Source: Nocardiopsis kunsanensis DSM 44524
Lineage (GTDB): Bacteria; Actinomycetota; Actinomycetes; Streptosporangiales; Streptosporangiaceae
Reading direction: 5' to 3'
DNA: 64,000 nucleotides
Assembly: GCF_000340965.1 (NCBI RefSeq)
Contig: NZ_ANAY01000010.1
Location: forward strand, 124,001-188,000
Below, piece by piece: positions 8,645 through 16,755 of the stretch; within the stretch, counting starts at the first letter, position 1, and each line of letters opens with the position of its first letter. The notes under the pieces were generated by a model that saw nothing but the letters and a program-made list of their open reading frames with translations, searched no databases and had not been told where the DNA came from. A program made the position numbers and the translations under genes.

Positions 8645-9346
8645 TCAGGGGGTGTCGGGGCTGATCCACAGGGCTTGGGCGGCTACCAGGCCCAGGGCTT
8701 GGGGGCGTGGGTCTGCCTGGGTGTGCACGGTGATCTCCATGGATCCGGCGAAGGGTTGGTGGCGTTCCACGCGCAGGTGCATGCCGATGCCCAGGTCGAC
8801 TTCGTCGAGGTAGCGCAGCAGGTCGGGGTCGGTGTCGTTGACGCGGACGATGGTGCCGGTGGTGCCTTCGTCGGCTTGGGAGAGCAGCAGGGAGGGGCGT
8901 TGGACGATGTCGCCTTCGCGGGTGGGGATGGGGTCGCCGTGGGGGTCGACCAGGGGTTGGCCCAGGTGGTGGGCTATGCGGTCGACGAATTTGTCGGAGA
9001 CCACGTGTTCGAGGATTTCGGCTTCGTCGTGGACTTCGTCCCAGGAGTAGCCGAGTTCGGCGACCAGGTAGGTCTCCAGGAGGCGGTGGCGGCGCAGGAC
9101 CGACAGGGCGGCCTTGGTGCCGGCTTCGGTGAGGCTGACGGCGCCGTAGCGTTGGTGTTGGACCAGGCCGAGTTCGTTGAGTTTGCGCAGCATGCCGGAG
9201 ACGGAGGAGTTGGACACCGACAGTCGTTCGGCCATGCCGGAGATGGTCACCGGTTTGGTGCCTCTTTCCTGGAGGTCGTAGATGACCTTCACGTAGTCCT
9301 CGACCGACGTGGACGGTCGTGTCGGTGCGTTGTCCATGGCCGTCAC
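8645..9346 (-). CDS. mntR: DtxR-family manganese-dependent repressor MntR
   Basis: Metal-sensing transcription factor (233 aa). An N-terminal winged HTH covers SVEDYVKVIYDLQERG through ISGMAERLSVSNSSVSGMLRKL (residues 14-57), followed by the DtxR dimerisation/metal domain with HRLLETYLVAELGYSWDEVHDEAEILEHV (about 86-114) and a C-terminal FeoA/SH3-like domain from about 150. The first-site residues resemble MntR/IdeR (H-E-E-H pattern). Start GTG 9346; an internal ATG at 9337 is equally possible, and no Shine-Dalgarno is seen, so a leaderless start is plausible. Likely target: the palindrome at 2191-2212 in front of the metal importer. Confidence 0.9.
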   Translation of the reverse strand: MTAMDNAPTRPSTSVEDYVKVIYDLQERGTKPVTISGMAERLSVSNSSVSGMLRKLNELGLVQHQRYGAVSLTEAGTKAALSVLRRHRLLETYLVAELGYSWDEVHDEAEILEHVVSDKFVDRIAHHLGQPLVDPHGDPIPTREGDIVQRPSLLLSQADEGTTGTIVRVNDTDPDLLRYLDEVDLGIGMHLRVERHQPFAGSMEITVHTQADPRPQALGLVAAQALWISPDTP

Positions 9347-9411
9347 CGTACCGTGTGTGCGGTGGGGCGGCCATGTGGTGTGTGGGGCCTGTCCGGGGCG
9401 GGGCGTGGGTG

Positions 9412-9783
9412 TCAGGGGCGGGTGGGGGTGGCTTGGTGGAAGAAGCAGCGCCAGGTGTGGTCGCTGTCTTGGCGCCAGAGGCTGCTGCGTAGGCTCCGGT
9501 GGCCGGTGGTGCTGGTGGTGTAGGTCAGCTGCACGAGGCCGGGGGCGAGTTGGCGGCCGGCCATGTGGTGTACGTGGGGGCGGTGTCGCACCGCTGGTCC
9601 GCTGTTGTGGTGTTGGAGCAGGTCCAGGATCGCGGCGCGGTCGTAGACGGTTCCGGAGGAGCCGTATTCGGTGAAGTCCGGGGCCAGGAGGGCGCGTGCG
9701 CGGGTGGGGTCGGCGCGCAGGTCGGGTTCGAGCAGGCGCATTTCTGCGGTGATGGCTTCGTGGACGGCGCTGGTGGGGTCCAT
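9412..9783 (-). CDS. NTF2-like / DUF4440-type small protein
   Basis: A 123-aa cytosolic protein with the NTF2-like cone-fold signature: an N-terminal helix pair (AITAEMRLLEPDLRADPTRARALLAPDFTEYGSSG shape), then alternating strands ending SLWRQDSDHTWRCFFHQATP. The ATG at 9783 fits the family's normal length of 120-130 aa. Such proteins bind small hydrophobic ligands or act as isomerase-like enzymes; no catalytic assignment is possible. It lies downstream of pabAB on the same strand with an 89-bp gap. Confidence 0.75.
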   Translation of the reverse strand: MDPTSAVHEAITAEMRLLEPDLRADPTRARALLAPDFTEYGSSGTVYDRAAILDLLQHHNSGPAVRHRPHVHHMAGRQLAPGLVQLTYTTSTTGHRSLRSSLWRQDSDHTWRCFFHQATPTRP

Positions 9784-9872
9784 GGTTCTCGATTCTGCTG
9801 GTGCCGGGCGGGCGCGGGGTGTTCTGGTTGCCTGCCGTGGATCTGGGGCGGGGGTGGGGTTGTGCCCTGGGG

Positions 9873-11888
9873 TTACAGGGCGCTGAGGGGGCCGGTTGCT
9901 TTGAGGAGCATTTCTTCGTATTCGGCTTGGGGGTCGGAGTCCAGGACGATCGCTCCGCCGGCGCCGATGGTGAGTTCGCCGCCGGAGCGTACGGCGGTGC
10001 GGATGATGATGTTCAGGTCGGCGGCTCCGTTGTCGGACAGGTAGCCCAGGGCGCCGGAGTAGGGGCCGCGGGCGGAGGTTTCCAGGCGGTCGATGATGTC
10101 CATGGTGCGGAGTTTGGGGGCTCCGGTCATGGATCCTCCGGGGAAGCAGGCTCGGACGGCGTCGAGGGCGTTGTAGTCCGGGTGCAGGTGTCCGCGCACG
10201 GTGGAGACGAGTTGGTGCAGTCCGGCGTAGGTCTCGGTGTACATGAAGGCGGGTACTTCGATGCTGCCTGGTTGGCAGACCCGTCCCAGGTCGTTGCGGA
10301 GCAGGTCCACGATCATGAGGTTCTCGGCGCGGGTCTTGGGGTCGGTGGTCAGGGCGTGGGCGGCGGCGCGGTCGGTGCGGGGGTCGGGGTGGCGGGGTGC
10401 GGTGCCTTTGATGGGGCGTGATTCGGCTGTGTGGTGGGTGTCCACGCGCAGGAAACGTTCGGGTGAGCAGCTCAGGAGGGTGAGCCCGTCCAGGCGTAGC
10501 AGGGCGGCGTAGGGGGCGGGGTTGGTGCGGCGTAGTTTTCGGTAGAGCTGGAGGTCGTCGGTGTGGGGGTCGGGTGTGCGGATCCGGTTGGTCAGGCAGA
10601 TTTCGTAGCTTTCGCCTTGGGTGAGTTGGGCCAGGCATTCTTTGATGTCGGCCAGGTAGTGGGTGTGGTCGCGTTCCAGGAGTGGGGTGGGGTCGGTCTG
10701 GTGGGTGGTGGGGGTGGGTTCGGGTAGGGGGGTCAGGTTGTTCAGGGTGGTGCGGGTGGTGTGGAGCCAGGTGGTGGCTTCGGGGGTGTGGTCGGTGCTG
10801 ACCAGGTAGGTGCGTTGTTGGTGGTGGTCCACGGCTATGAAGCGGTCGCAGCGCATCCAGACGGCGTCGGGGGTGGTGGCGGTGTGGGTGTTGTCGGTGC
10901 CGCAGTGGGCTTTGAGTTCGTAGCCGAAGTAGCCGATGTGGCCGCCGGTGAAGTCGAAGGGAAGGTCGGGGTGGGGGTGGGTGGGGTGGTGGCGGCGTTC
11001 GAGTGCGGTGAAGATGGTGCCGTGTTCGTGGTGGGTGGTGCCGTCGGGGCGACGGATGTGTACGTGGTTCTGGTCGAGGTGGTAGGTGAGGATGTCGCCG
11101 GTGGCTGCGCCCAGGTAGGAAAAGCGTGCGGGGCCTTGGGGTAGGGAGCTGTCCAGCCAGAAGGCGGGTGTGGTGTGGGCGTAGAGGTGGTGGAAGGCGG
11201 CTTCGGTGTCGATTTCCCGGTCCAGGGTCAGGACTTGGGGGTGTGGGGTGGAGGGTTGGTGTTCGTGTGGTGTTGGTGGGGCGGGCGTGGTGGTGCGGGC
11301 GCTGCGTGCGCGGGGGCGGGCCAGATCGGCGAAGGTGGTGAGCAGGGTGTGGCCGTGTTCGCCGGCCACGGATTCGGGGTGGAACTGCAGGCCCCAGCGG
11401 GGGAGGTCGCGGTGGGTCAGGCCCATCAGGACGCCGTCTTCTGCGTGGGCGGTGGCGTGCAGGTGTTCGGGCAGGGGTTGGGTCACGGCCAGGGAGTGGT
11501 AGCGCACGGCGGTGAAGTCCTGGGGCAGGTGCGTGAACAGGCCGGTGCCGGTGTGGCGGATGCGGGAGAGGTGGCCGTGGCGGGGGCGGGGTGCGGAGTG
11601 CACGTGGGCGCCGGCCAGGTGGGCGATGGCTTGGTGGCCCAGGCATATGCCCAGGACGGGCAGGTGGGTGCGGGCCAGGAGGTCGGGTACCTGGCCCAGG
11701 TCGCGGGGGTTTTGGGGCCGGCCGGGGCCGGGTGAGATGAGTAGGGCGTCGTAGTCGGCGGTGTCCGGTGTCTGGCAGGCGGGGTCGTCGTTGGTCACGA
11801 TGGTGGGCCAGTGGCCGGTGGCGTCGGCCGTCAGGTGCGCCAGGTTGTAGGTGTAGGAATCAAAGTTGTCCACCAGGAGAACGCGCAT
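9873..11888 (-). CDS. pabAB: Fused aminodeoxychorismate synthase (PabA-PabB)
   Basis: Bifunctional 671-aa enzyme making 4-amino-4-deoxychorismate from chorismate and glutamine for folate or aromatic-amine antibiotic precursors. Residues 1-195 are a class I glutamine amidotransferase (VDNFDSYTYNL, nucleophile GICLGHQ with C82, and FHPES). The rest is chorismate-binding domain: IKECLAQLTQGESYEICLTNRI, PIKGTAPR, ENLMIVDLLRNDLGRV and FPGGSMTGAPK. PIKGT, rather than PIAGT, distinguishes PabB from anthranilate synthase. A single fused gene is typical of actinomycetes and fungi. No other p-aminobenzoate or antibiotic genes adjoin it, so a folate role is the simpler reading. Confidence 0.93.
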   Translation of the reverse strand: MRVLLVDNFDSYTYNLAHLTADATGHWPTIVTNDDPACQTPDTADYDALLISPGPGRPQNPRDLGQVPDLLARTHLPVLGICLGHQAIAHLAGAHVHSAPRPRHGHLSRIRHTGTGLFTHLPQDFTAVRYHSLAVTQPLPEHLHATAHAEDGVLMGLTHRDLPRWGLQFHPESVAGEHGHTLLTTFADLARPRARSARTTTPAPPTPHEHQPSTPHPQVLTLDREIDTEAAFHHLYAHTTPAFWLDSSLPQGPARFSYLGAATGDILTYHLDQNHVHIRRPDGTTHHEHGTIFTALERRHHPTHPHPDLPFDFTGGHIGYFGYELKAHCGTDNTHTATTPDAVWMRCDRFIAVDHHQQRTYLVSTDHTPEATTWLHTTRTTLNNLTPLPEPTPTTHQTDPTPLLERDHTHYLADIKECLAQLTQGESYEICLTNRIRTPDPHTDDLQLYRKLRRTNPAPYAALLRLDGLTLLSCSPERFLRVDTHHTAESRPIKGTAPRHPDPRTDRAAAHALTTDPKTRAENLMIVDLLRNDLGRVCQPGSIEVPAFMYTETYAGLHQLVSTVRGHLHPDYNALDAVRACFPGGSMTGAPKLRTMDIIDRLETSARGPYSGALGYLSDNGAADLNIIIRTAVRSGGELTIGAGGAIVLDSDPQAEYEEMLLKATGPLSAL

Positions 11889-12048
11889 CCGGCCCTTTCT
11901 GTTGTGCGGGTTCTTCAGGTTACGGCGGTGGGTTGTTGTTCCTGGGTGGGGGCCTGGTCCGGTGCGGGGTGGGCGCTGGGGCCGGGGCGGGGTAGAACGC
12001 AAGGGTGTGGCCCTGTGGTGGGGGCTGCGGTGTGGTTGCGAAGGGTGT

Positions 12049-12285
12049 GTGGTTTCGGTGCTGGTTCTGTTCCTGCTTGTGACGGTGGCGGCGATCACTC
12101 AGATGTCCGGTCCGGGGCCGGGTCGGAGCCCTGGTGTGCGTGGTTCTTCGACTGGGCGCGGGTCGCGGGGGCCGGAGGTGGCCGGGGAGGGGATGGATCC
12201 GGCTCTGGCTGAGCTGCGTCTGCGCTATGCGCGCGGTGAGGTCGGTCGTGAGGAGTTCTTGCAGCGCAAGATCGATCTGGAGTGA
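12049..12285 (+). CDS. Small SHOCT-domain membrane peptide
   Basis: A 78-aa protein with one N-terminal hydrophobic helix (VSVLVLFLLVTVAAIT, residues 2-17), a flexible Gly/Ser/Arg linker, and a C-terminal SHOCT-like motif (LAELRLRYARGEVGREEF, about residues 53-70). SHOCT domains are oligomerisation tails on many short actinobacterial membrane proteins; function unknown. GTG 12049 is chosen because GAAGGG lies just upstream and the helix starts there. It is divergent from pabAB and convergent with the sugar porter. Confidence 0.7.
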   Translation: MVSVLVLFLLVTVAAITQMSGPGPGRSPGVRGSSTGRGSRGPEVAGEGMDPALAELRLRYARGEVGREEFLQRKIDLE

Positions 12286-12360
12286 GACCGGCGGGCTCGG
12301 ACGGGGCGGTGGTTGGGGGTGGGTGCCCGGTGGGCCCGTCCGGTGGGGGGACAAAGGTGT

Positions 12361-12391
12361 GCCCCCAGGGCCCGCTCTGGGACCTGGGGGC
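12361..12391. terminator. Possible hairpin terminator
   Basis: Stem GCCCCCAGG (12361-12369) pairs perfectly with CCTGGGGGC (12383-12391) between two converging genes. There is no T-run, so function as a terminator is tentative. Confidence 0.45.
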
Positions 12392-12412
12392 GTGCCGGTT
12401 TCGGAGGGAGGG

Positions 12413-13834
12413 TCAGCCTTGCATCTCCTCCAGGGTCTTGCCCTTGGTCTCTGCAACGAATTTCCACACGAACAGCAGGGAGAGCAGGGCGAAGAGGGCG
12501 TAGACGAGGTAGGTCAGGCTCAGGTTCCAGTCGCTCATGGCGGGGAAGCTGACGGTGACCAGCCAGTTGGCCAGCCACTGGGTGGCGGTGGCCACGCCCA
12601 TGGCGGCGGCGCGGATGCGCAGCGGGAACATCTCCCCCAGCAGGACCCAGACGACCACGCCCCAGGACAGGGCGAAGAAGAGCACGAAGGAGCTGGCTGT
12701 GATCAGGGCGACCACGCCCCAGGCGAAGGGCAGGGCCACGTCCTCGCCTTGGCCGGTGGCGTTGCTGAAGGCCAGTGCGGCGGTGGCCAGGGCCAGGGTC
12801 ATGCCGGCCGAGCCGGTGAGCAGCAGGGGTTTGCGGCCGATGCGGTCCACGAGCACGATCGCGATGAGGGTGCCGATGATGTTGACCACGGAGGTGAACA
12901 GGCTCAGCAGCAGGGAGTTGCTCTCGTCGACGCCCACCGACTGCCACAGGGAGCTGGAGTAGTAGAAGATGACGTTGATGCCGACCAGCTGCTGGAAGGC
13001 GGACACGCCCATGCCGATCCAGACGATGGGCAGCAGGCCGTAGCGTCCGGCCAGGTCACGCAGTTGGGGGCGTACTTCCGTGCCCAGGGCGCGGTGGATC
13101 TCGTCGATGCGGCCGGGGACGGCTTCGGGGCCTTCGATGCGGGCCAGGACCTGGCGGGCCCGGTCGGTGTGGTCGACGCGGACCAGGTGGCGGGGGGATT
13201 CGGGGATGAAGAAGCTCAGTGCGATGTAGGCCAGGGCGGGCAGGGTCTCGATGGCCAGCATCCATTGCCAGGCCTGCAGGGGGCCCAGGGTGTTGGCGGC
13301 GCTGCCGTCGGCGATCTGGGCGATGGCGTAGTTGACCAGTTGGGAGGCGGCGATGCCCAGGACGATGGCCAGTTGTTGCAGGGAGGCCAGGCGTCCGCGG
13401 TAGGGGGCGGGTGAGACCTCGGCGATGTAGGTGGGGGCGATGACCGAGGCCAGGCCGATGGCCACGCCGCCCAGGATGCGCCAGGCGGTCAGGTCCCAGA
13501 TACCGAAGGGCAGGGCCGAGCCGATGGCGCTGAGGACGAAGAGCACTCCGGCGATGCGCATGACGGGCAGGCGTCCGAGCCGGTCGGCGATCTGGCCGGT
13601 CAGGGCTGCGCCCAGTACGCAGCCCAGCAGGGCTGAGGCGACGGTGAAGCCGAGTGTGCCGGGGCCGACGTCGAAGCGGCCTTGGATGGCTTCGACGGCG
13701 CCGTTGATGACGGAGCTGTCGTAGCCGAACAGGAACCCGCCCATGGCCGCTGCGGCGGCGATCAGGGTGACGTGGGTCAGGTTTGCCCCTCCGGCGCCGG
13801 GGCGTGGGGCCCGGGCTGCGTCGGTAGAGCTCAT
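12413..13834 (-). CDS. Sugar porter family MFS transporter (hexose/H+ symporter)
   Basis: Twelve-helix membrane symporter (473 aa) of the sugar porter family (XylE/GalP/GlcP-like). Family motifs are clear: GGFLFGYDSSVINGA (TM1, about residue 32), DRLGRLPVM (84), PTYIAEVSPAPYRGRL (135), FFIPESPRHLV (after TM6, about 212), QQLVGINVIFYYSS (TM7, about 286), DRIGRKPLLL and a PETKG-like end AETKGKTLEEMQ. The QQLxGIN motif argues for a monosaccharide substrate. A conserved-looking inverted repeat sits in its leader at 13921-13964. Transcribed alone. Confidence 0.92.
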   Translation of the reverse strand: MSSTDAARAPRPGAGGANLTHVTLIAAAAAMGGFLFGYDSSVINGAVEAIQGRFDVGPGTLGFTVASALLGCVLGAALTGQIADRLGRLPVMRIAGVLFVLSAIGSALPFGIWDLTAWRILGGVAIGLASVIAPTYIAEVSPAPYRGRLASLQQLAIVLGIAASQLVNYAIAQIADGSAANTLGPLQAWQWMLAIETLPALAYIALSFFIPESPRHLVRVDHTDRARQVLARIEGPEAVPGRIDEIHRALGTEVRPQLRDLAGRYGLLPIVWIGMGVSAFQQLVGINVIFYYSSSLWQSVGVDESNSLLLSLFTSVVNIIGTLIAIVLVDRIGRKPLLLTGSAGMTLALATAALAFSNATGQGEDVALPFAWGVVALITASSFVLFFALSWGVVVWVLLGEMFPLRIRAAAMGVATATQWLANWLVTVSFPAMSDWNLSLTYLVYALFALLSLLFVWKFVAETKGKTLEEMQG

Positions 13835-13920
13835 GGTGGTTTCCTTCCCCCAGGGGTGTGGTGCCCGGTGCCCGTGGGGGGTGGGGCGGGGTGTGCCGGG
13901 CGGTGTTGTGTTTCGGTGCG

Positions 13921-13964
13921 GTCGGTTTGTTGCGGGCATCGGGGATGGCCGAGAGCAAACCGAC
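13921..13964. promoter_or_regulatory. Inverted repeat in sugar-porter leader
   Basis: GTCGGTTTG (13921-13929) and CAAACCGAC (13956-13964) are perfect 9-bp arms 26 bp apart, about 90-130 bp upstream of the transporter ATG. An AT-rich block TTACTACTAATTTTTGATC follows at 13974-13992, unusual for this genome and a likely promoter zone. It could be a paired operator half-site for a sugar-responsive repressor or a leader hairpin. Confidence 0.5.
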
Positions 13965-14065
13965 TCGCAGGACCTTACTACTAATTTTTGATCTAAGTCA
14001 CCCCGAAGGGTGTAGCGAGTCACCGTAACTCTGTTGGTCTGGTGCCCGGGGCGGGGAAGGCCGGT

Positions 14066-14716
14066 TCACTCCCCCATTTGTTGTCGGACGGCGGAGAACA
14101 TGCGGGTGCAGACTTGGACGAGTTCCTTCTGTGTTTCCGGTCGGCCCCGGTGCAGCCAGTCGACCAGCAGGTGGTTGACGGCGCCGACGAGTCCGACGGT
14201 GGACAGGCGTTGGGCGGGGTCGGGGTTGGTGCGTCCGAGGTGTTCCATCCAGACGTTGAGGGCCAGTTCGGCGAAACTGCGCAGGACTGCGTGCCTGCGT
14301 TCTTCCAGTTCCCGGGAGACGCCCACGACCTCGAGCAGGACCAGGCGTGCGCGCCGGGGGTCGTGGGCCAGGTGGTCGACGAATTGCGAGAGTGCCCGTT
14401 CGATGACCTGGTCCACGTCCAGGTGGGCTGTTTGTTCGGTCGCGGCGGTGGTGCGTTCCAGTAGTTGTCGGGTCAGTTCGGTGTAGAGCTGGGTCAGGCA
14501 GGCGTGGCGGTCGCGGAAGGACTCGTAGAAGTAGCGTTCGGTGAGTTCGGCTCTGCGGCAGAGGTGTTTGACCGAGGTGGCTGCATAGCCCTGGGTGGTG
14601 AACAGGTCCAGGGCGGCTTCGAGTAGTGCCTGTCGGCGTCGGCGTGTGCGTTCTGGGGCTTCCAGTCCCGAGTAGCGGCCCTTGCTGGGTTGGGTTTGTG
14701 TTGTTCGGTCGTTCAA
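14066..14716 (-). CDS. TetR family transcriptional regulator
   Basis: A 216-aa repressor. The N-terminal HTH (ALLEAALDLFTTQGYAATSV ... LTERYFYESFRDRHA, residues 29-66) is typical TetR. The C-terminal ligand domain (residues 75-216) resembles the class with VVGVSRELEERRHAVLRSF. Start TTG 14716 follows GAGGAAGAGG closely; other starts lie inside or before the operator region. It is divergent from the SDR/MBL operon with a 24-bp palindrome in the 90-bp gap, so it probably represses that operon and itself. Confidence 0.87.
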   Translation of the reverse strand: MNDRTTQTQPSKGRYSGLEAPERTRRRRQALLEAALDLFTTQGYAATSVKHLCRRAELTERYFYESFRDRHACLTQLYTELTRQLLERTTAATEQTAHLDVDQVIERALSQFVDHLAHDPRRARLVLLEVVGVSRELEERRHAVLRSFAELALNVWMEHLGRTNPDPAQRLSTVGLVGAVNHLLVDWLHRGRPETQKELVQVCTRMFSAVRQQMGE

Positions 14717-14757
14717 GCCTCTTCCTCTGTTCTGTTTGTTGTGGCACGCTGTCCGGT

Positions 14758-14781
14758 ATCTGACACGCGTTCGTGTCAGAT
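14758..14781. promoter_or_regulatory. TetR operator palindrome
   Basis: Perfect 10-bp arms ATCTGACACG and CGTGTCAGAT separated by CGTT lie between the divergent tetR and SDR starts. The size and position are what is expected for a TetR dimer site. Confidence 0.82.
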
Positions 14782-14806
14782 TTGACCCCCGGATCGGAGG
14801 AGGAGT

Positions 14807-15655
14807 GTGTCCCGAACACTGGTGGGCCGTGTCGTGGCGGTCACCGGAGGAGCGCGTGGGATCGGACGGGCGGTGGCGGCGCACCTGGCCGCCGGCGGCG
14901 CACACGTGGCCATCGGCGACCGTGACACCGAGCAGGCCCGGGCCGGCGCTGCGCAGCTTCCCGGGAAGGTCGAGGCCTTCGACTGCGATGTCACCGACAC
15001 CTCTTCTTTCTCGGCCTTCCTCGAGGCCGTGCGGGAGCGCCTGGGCCCGATCGATGTGCTGGTCAACAATGCCGGGCTGATGTGGGTGGGCCCCTTCGAG
15101 CAGGAGCCGGAGGAGGCGGCCCGCAGGCAGATCGAGGTCAACCTCCACGGAACCATCCGGGGCGTCAAACTGGCCGCGCCGGCCATGCGTGCACGCGGGA
15201 GCGGCCACATCGTCACTATCGCCTCCGCCGCCGCCAGGCTCTCACCTGCGGGCGAATCCACCTACGCTGCCACCAAGCACGGGGTACTGGGGTATATGAG
15301 CGGGGTGCGTTCGGAGCTGCGCGGCAGCGGGGTGGAGCTGTCGGTGGTGATGCCGGGGGTGGTCGAGACCGAGCTGGCAGCCGGTACCGCCACCGGGGCC
15401 GCCCGGTTGCTCACCCCCGAGGAGGTGGCCCGGGCCGTGGCCGCTCTTGTGCGCCGCCCGCGGTTCGAGGTCAGTCTGCCCGCCTATGTGGGTCCCCTGG
15501 CCAGGTGGGCCCAGGTCCTTCCTCAGCGGCTGCGTGATGTCCTGTTGCGTTTGGCCGTGCCCGACCAGCTCGCCGCCCTGCCCGACAAGAGGGTCCGGCA
15601 CAGCTATGAGGACCGCAATCTGAGCGGCCCCCGGAACACAGGAGAAGAACTATGA
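14807..15655 (+). CDS. Short-chain dehydrogenase/reductase
   Basis: Classical SDR (282 aa), an NAD(P)-dependent oxidoreductase. The cofactor motif VTGGARGIGRAVA is at residues 13-25, DCDVTD at about 60, NNAG at about 88, and the catalytic Ser in IASAAARLSPAGESTYAATKHG with YxxxK at about 153-157. Substrate unknown. Start GTG 14807 follows GGAGGAGGAG. It is the first gene of a two-gene operon overlapping the MBL gene by ATGA, controlled by the divergent TetR. The C-terminal extension (LPDKRVRHSYEDRN) resembles SDRs acting on lipophilic alcohols. Confidence 0.9.
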   Translation: MSRTLVGRVVAVTGGARGIGRAVAAHLAAGGAHVAIGDRDTEQARAGAAQLPGKVEAFDCDVTDTSSFSAFLEAVRERLGPIDVLVNNAGLMWVGPFEQEPEEAARRQIEVNLHGTIRGVKLAAPAMRARGSGHIVTIASAAARLSPAGESTYAATKHGVLGYMSGVRSELRGSGVELSVVMPGVVETELAAGTATGAARLLTPEEVARAVAALVRRPRFEVSLPAYVGPLARWAQVLPQRLRDVLLRLAVPDQLAALPDKRVRHSYEDRNLSGPRNTGEEL

Positions 15656-16746
15656 CCCAGTCCGCTACGGCCACACGAGAGATCCCCGAGTTCGAGGGGG
15701 TGCACCGGATCTGGCCGCGGGGTGAGCGGTTGGAGGCCGTGCGCGCGGCGGCCGAACGCTATCGTGGACGTTTCCTGGCCCAGGGCCGGGTTCTGGGGGT
15801 CAAGAGTGTCGACATCGCGGCCGCCCCCTACCCCACCCGTTTCGCTTTCCAGGGCTATTCCTTGCACGTCAACCCGATGATCTCCATCATCAACCGGATG
15901 TTCGTCGTCCGGTTCGAGGGTTTCGACGGTCGGGAGAAGATCCTGGTGTGGGAGCCCACGGTGCCTGCCGGGTCGGCCCAAGCGCCCTTCTACGCCAAGT
16001 TGCAGGAGTTCGGCCGCAGGACGCGTACCGAAAAGCTCTTCGTCAAGTACTACAACGATCCCGACACCGTGCTGGCCCGGCTGGGGTTGGCCAACGAGGA
16101 CGTGGACTACCTCAGCTTCGACCACCTGCACGTGCAGGACGTGCGCATGATCATGGGCAGCGAGCAGGTGATCGCCGGGGAGAGTGCCCCGCGCGAGCCC
16201 TTGTTCGCCAACGCGAAGCTGTTGGTCAACCGCAGGGAGCTGGGCACTTTCGAGTCGATGCACCCGATGCAGTGGGCCTGGTACGTGGACCACGGTATGG
16301 ACGGGGTGCCTCCTGAGCGGCTCGAGGTCGTGGAGGGCGATGTCGAGCTCGGTGTGGGGGTGAGCCTGTTGTGGACGCCCGGGCACACCGACGGCAACCA
16401 CTCCTTGGTCCTGAACACCTCCGACGGGGTCTGGGTCTCCTCCGAGAACGGGATGGCCGCCGACAGCTGGCAGCCCGAGTTGTCCCGGATTCCTGGTGTG
16501 CGTCGCCATGCGAGGTTCTACGGCCGGGAGGTCGTGCTCAACGCCAACACGCTCGAGGACTCCTTGGACCAGTACGACTCCATGGTCAAGGAGAAGACGA
16601 TGGCCTCCCCCTCCCCCAGGGCCCCTCAGTGGCGGCAGATCATCCCCTCTTCCGAGTGCGCGCCGTGGAAGCGCCAGTGGCCGGTGCTGCCCACCCACAC
16701 GCACGGCGGGCTGGACTACGGATGCCTCACCCCGCCCCGGGGGTGA
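15652..16746 (+). CDS. MBL-fold metallo-hydrolase-like protein
   Basis: A 364-aa protein with features of the metallo-beta-lactamase superfamily: metal-site block FDHLHVQDVRM near residues 160-170, a second block TPGHTDGNHSLVL near 242-254, and VWVSSENG near 260 where canonical enzymes carry a metal-bridging Asp. The first motif reads HLHVQD instead of HxHxDH, so the metal site is non-canonical. Coupled to the SDR by ATGA, so the two probably act on the same compound, for example ester or lactone opening after oxidation (inference). No signal peptide. Confidence 0.72.
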   Translation: MTQSATATREIPEFEGVHRIWPRGERLEAVRAAAERYRGRFLAQGRVLGVKSVDIAAAPYPTRFAFQGYSLHVNPMISIINRMFVVRFEGFDGREKILVWEPTVPAGSAQAPFYAKLQEFGRRTRTEKLFVKYYNDPDTVLARLGLANEDVDYLSFDHLHVQDVRMIMGSEQVIAGESAPREPLFANAKLLVNRRELGTFESMHPMQWAWYVDHGMDGVPPERLEVVEGDVELGVGVSLLWTPGHTDGNHSLVLNTSDGVWVSSENGMAADSWQPELSRIPGVRRHARFYGREVVLNANTLEDSLDQYDSMVKEKTMASPSPRAPQWRQIIPSSECAPWKRQWPVLPTHTHGGLDYGCLTPPRG

Positions 16747-16755
16747 GGGGCCTGT

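Noticed and set aside
11866-12048. Longer start for the SHOCT peptide
   Set aside because: The extra N-terminal residues are Gly/Cys/Arg-rich with no Shine-Dalgarno; GTG 12049 begins exactly at the TM helix.
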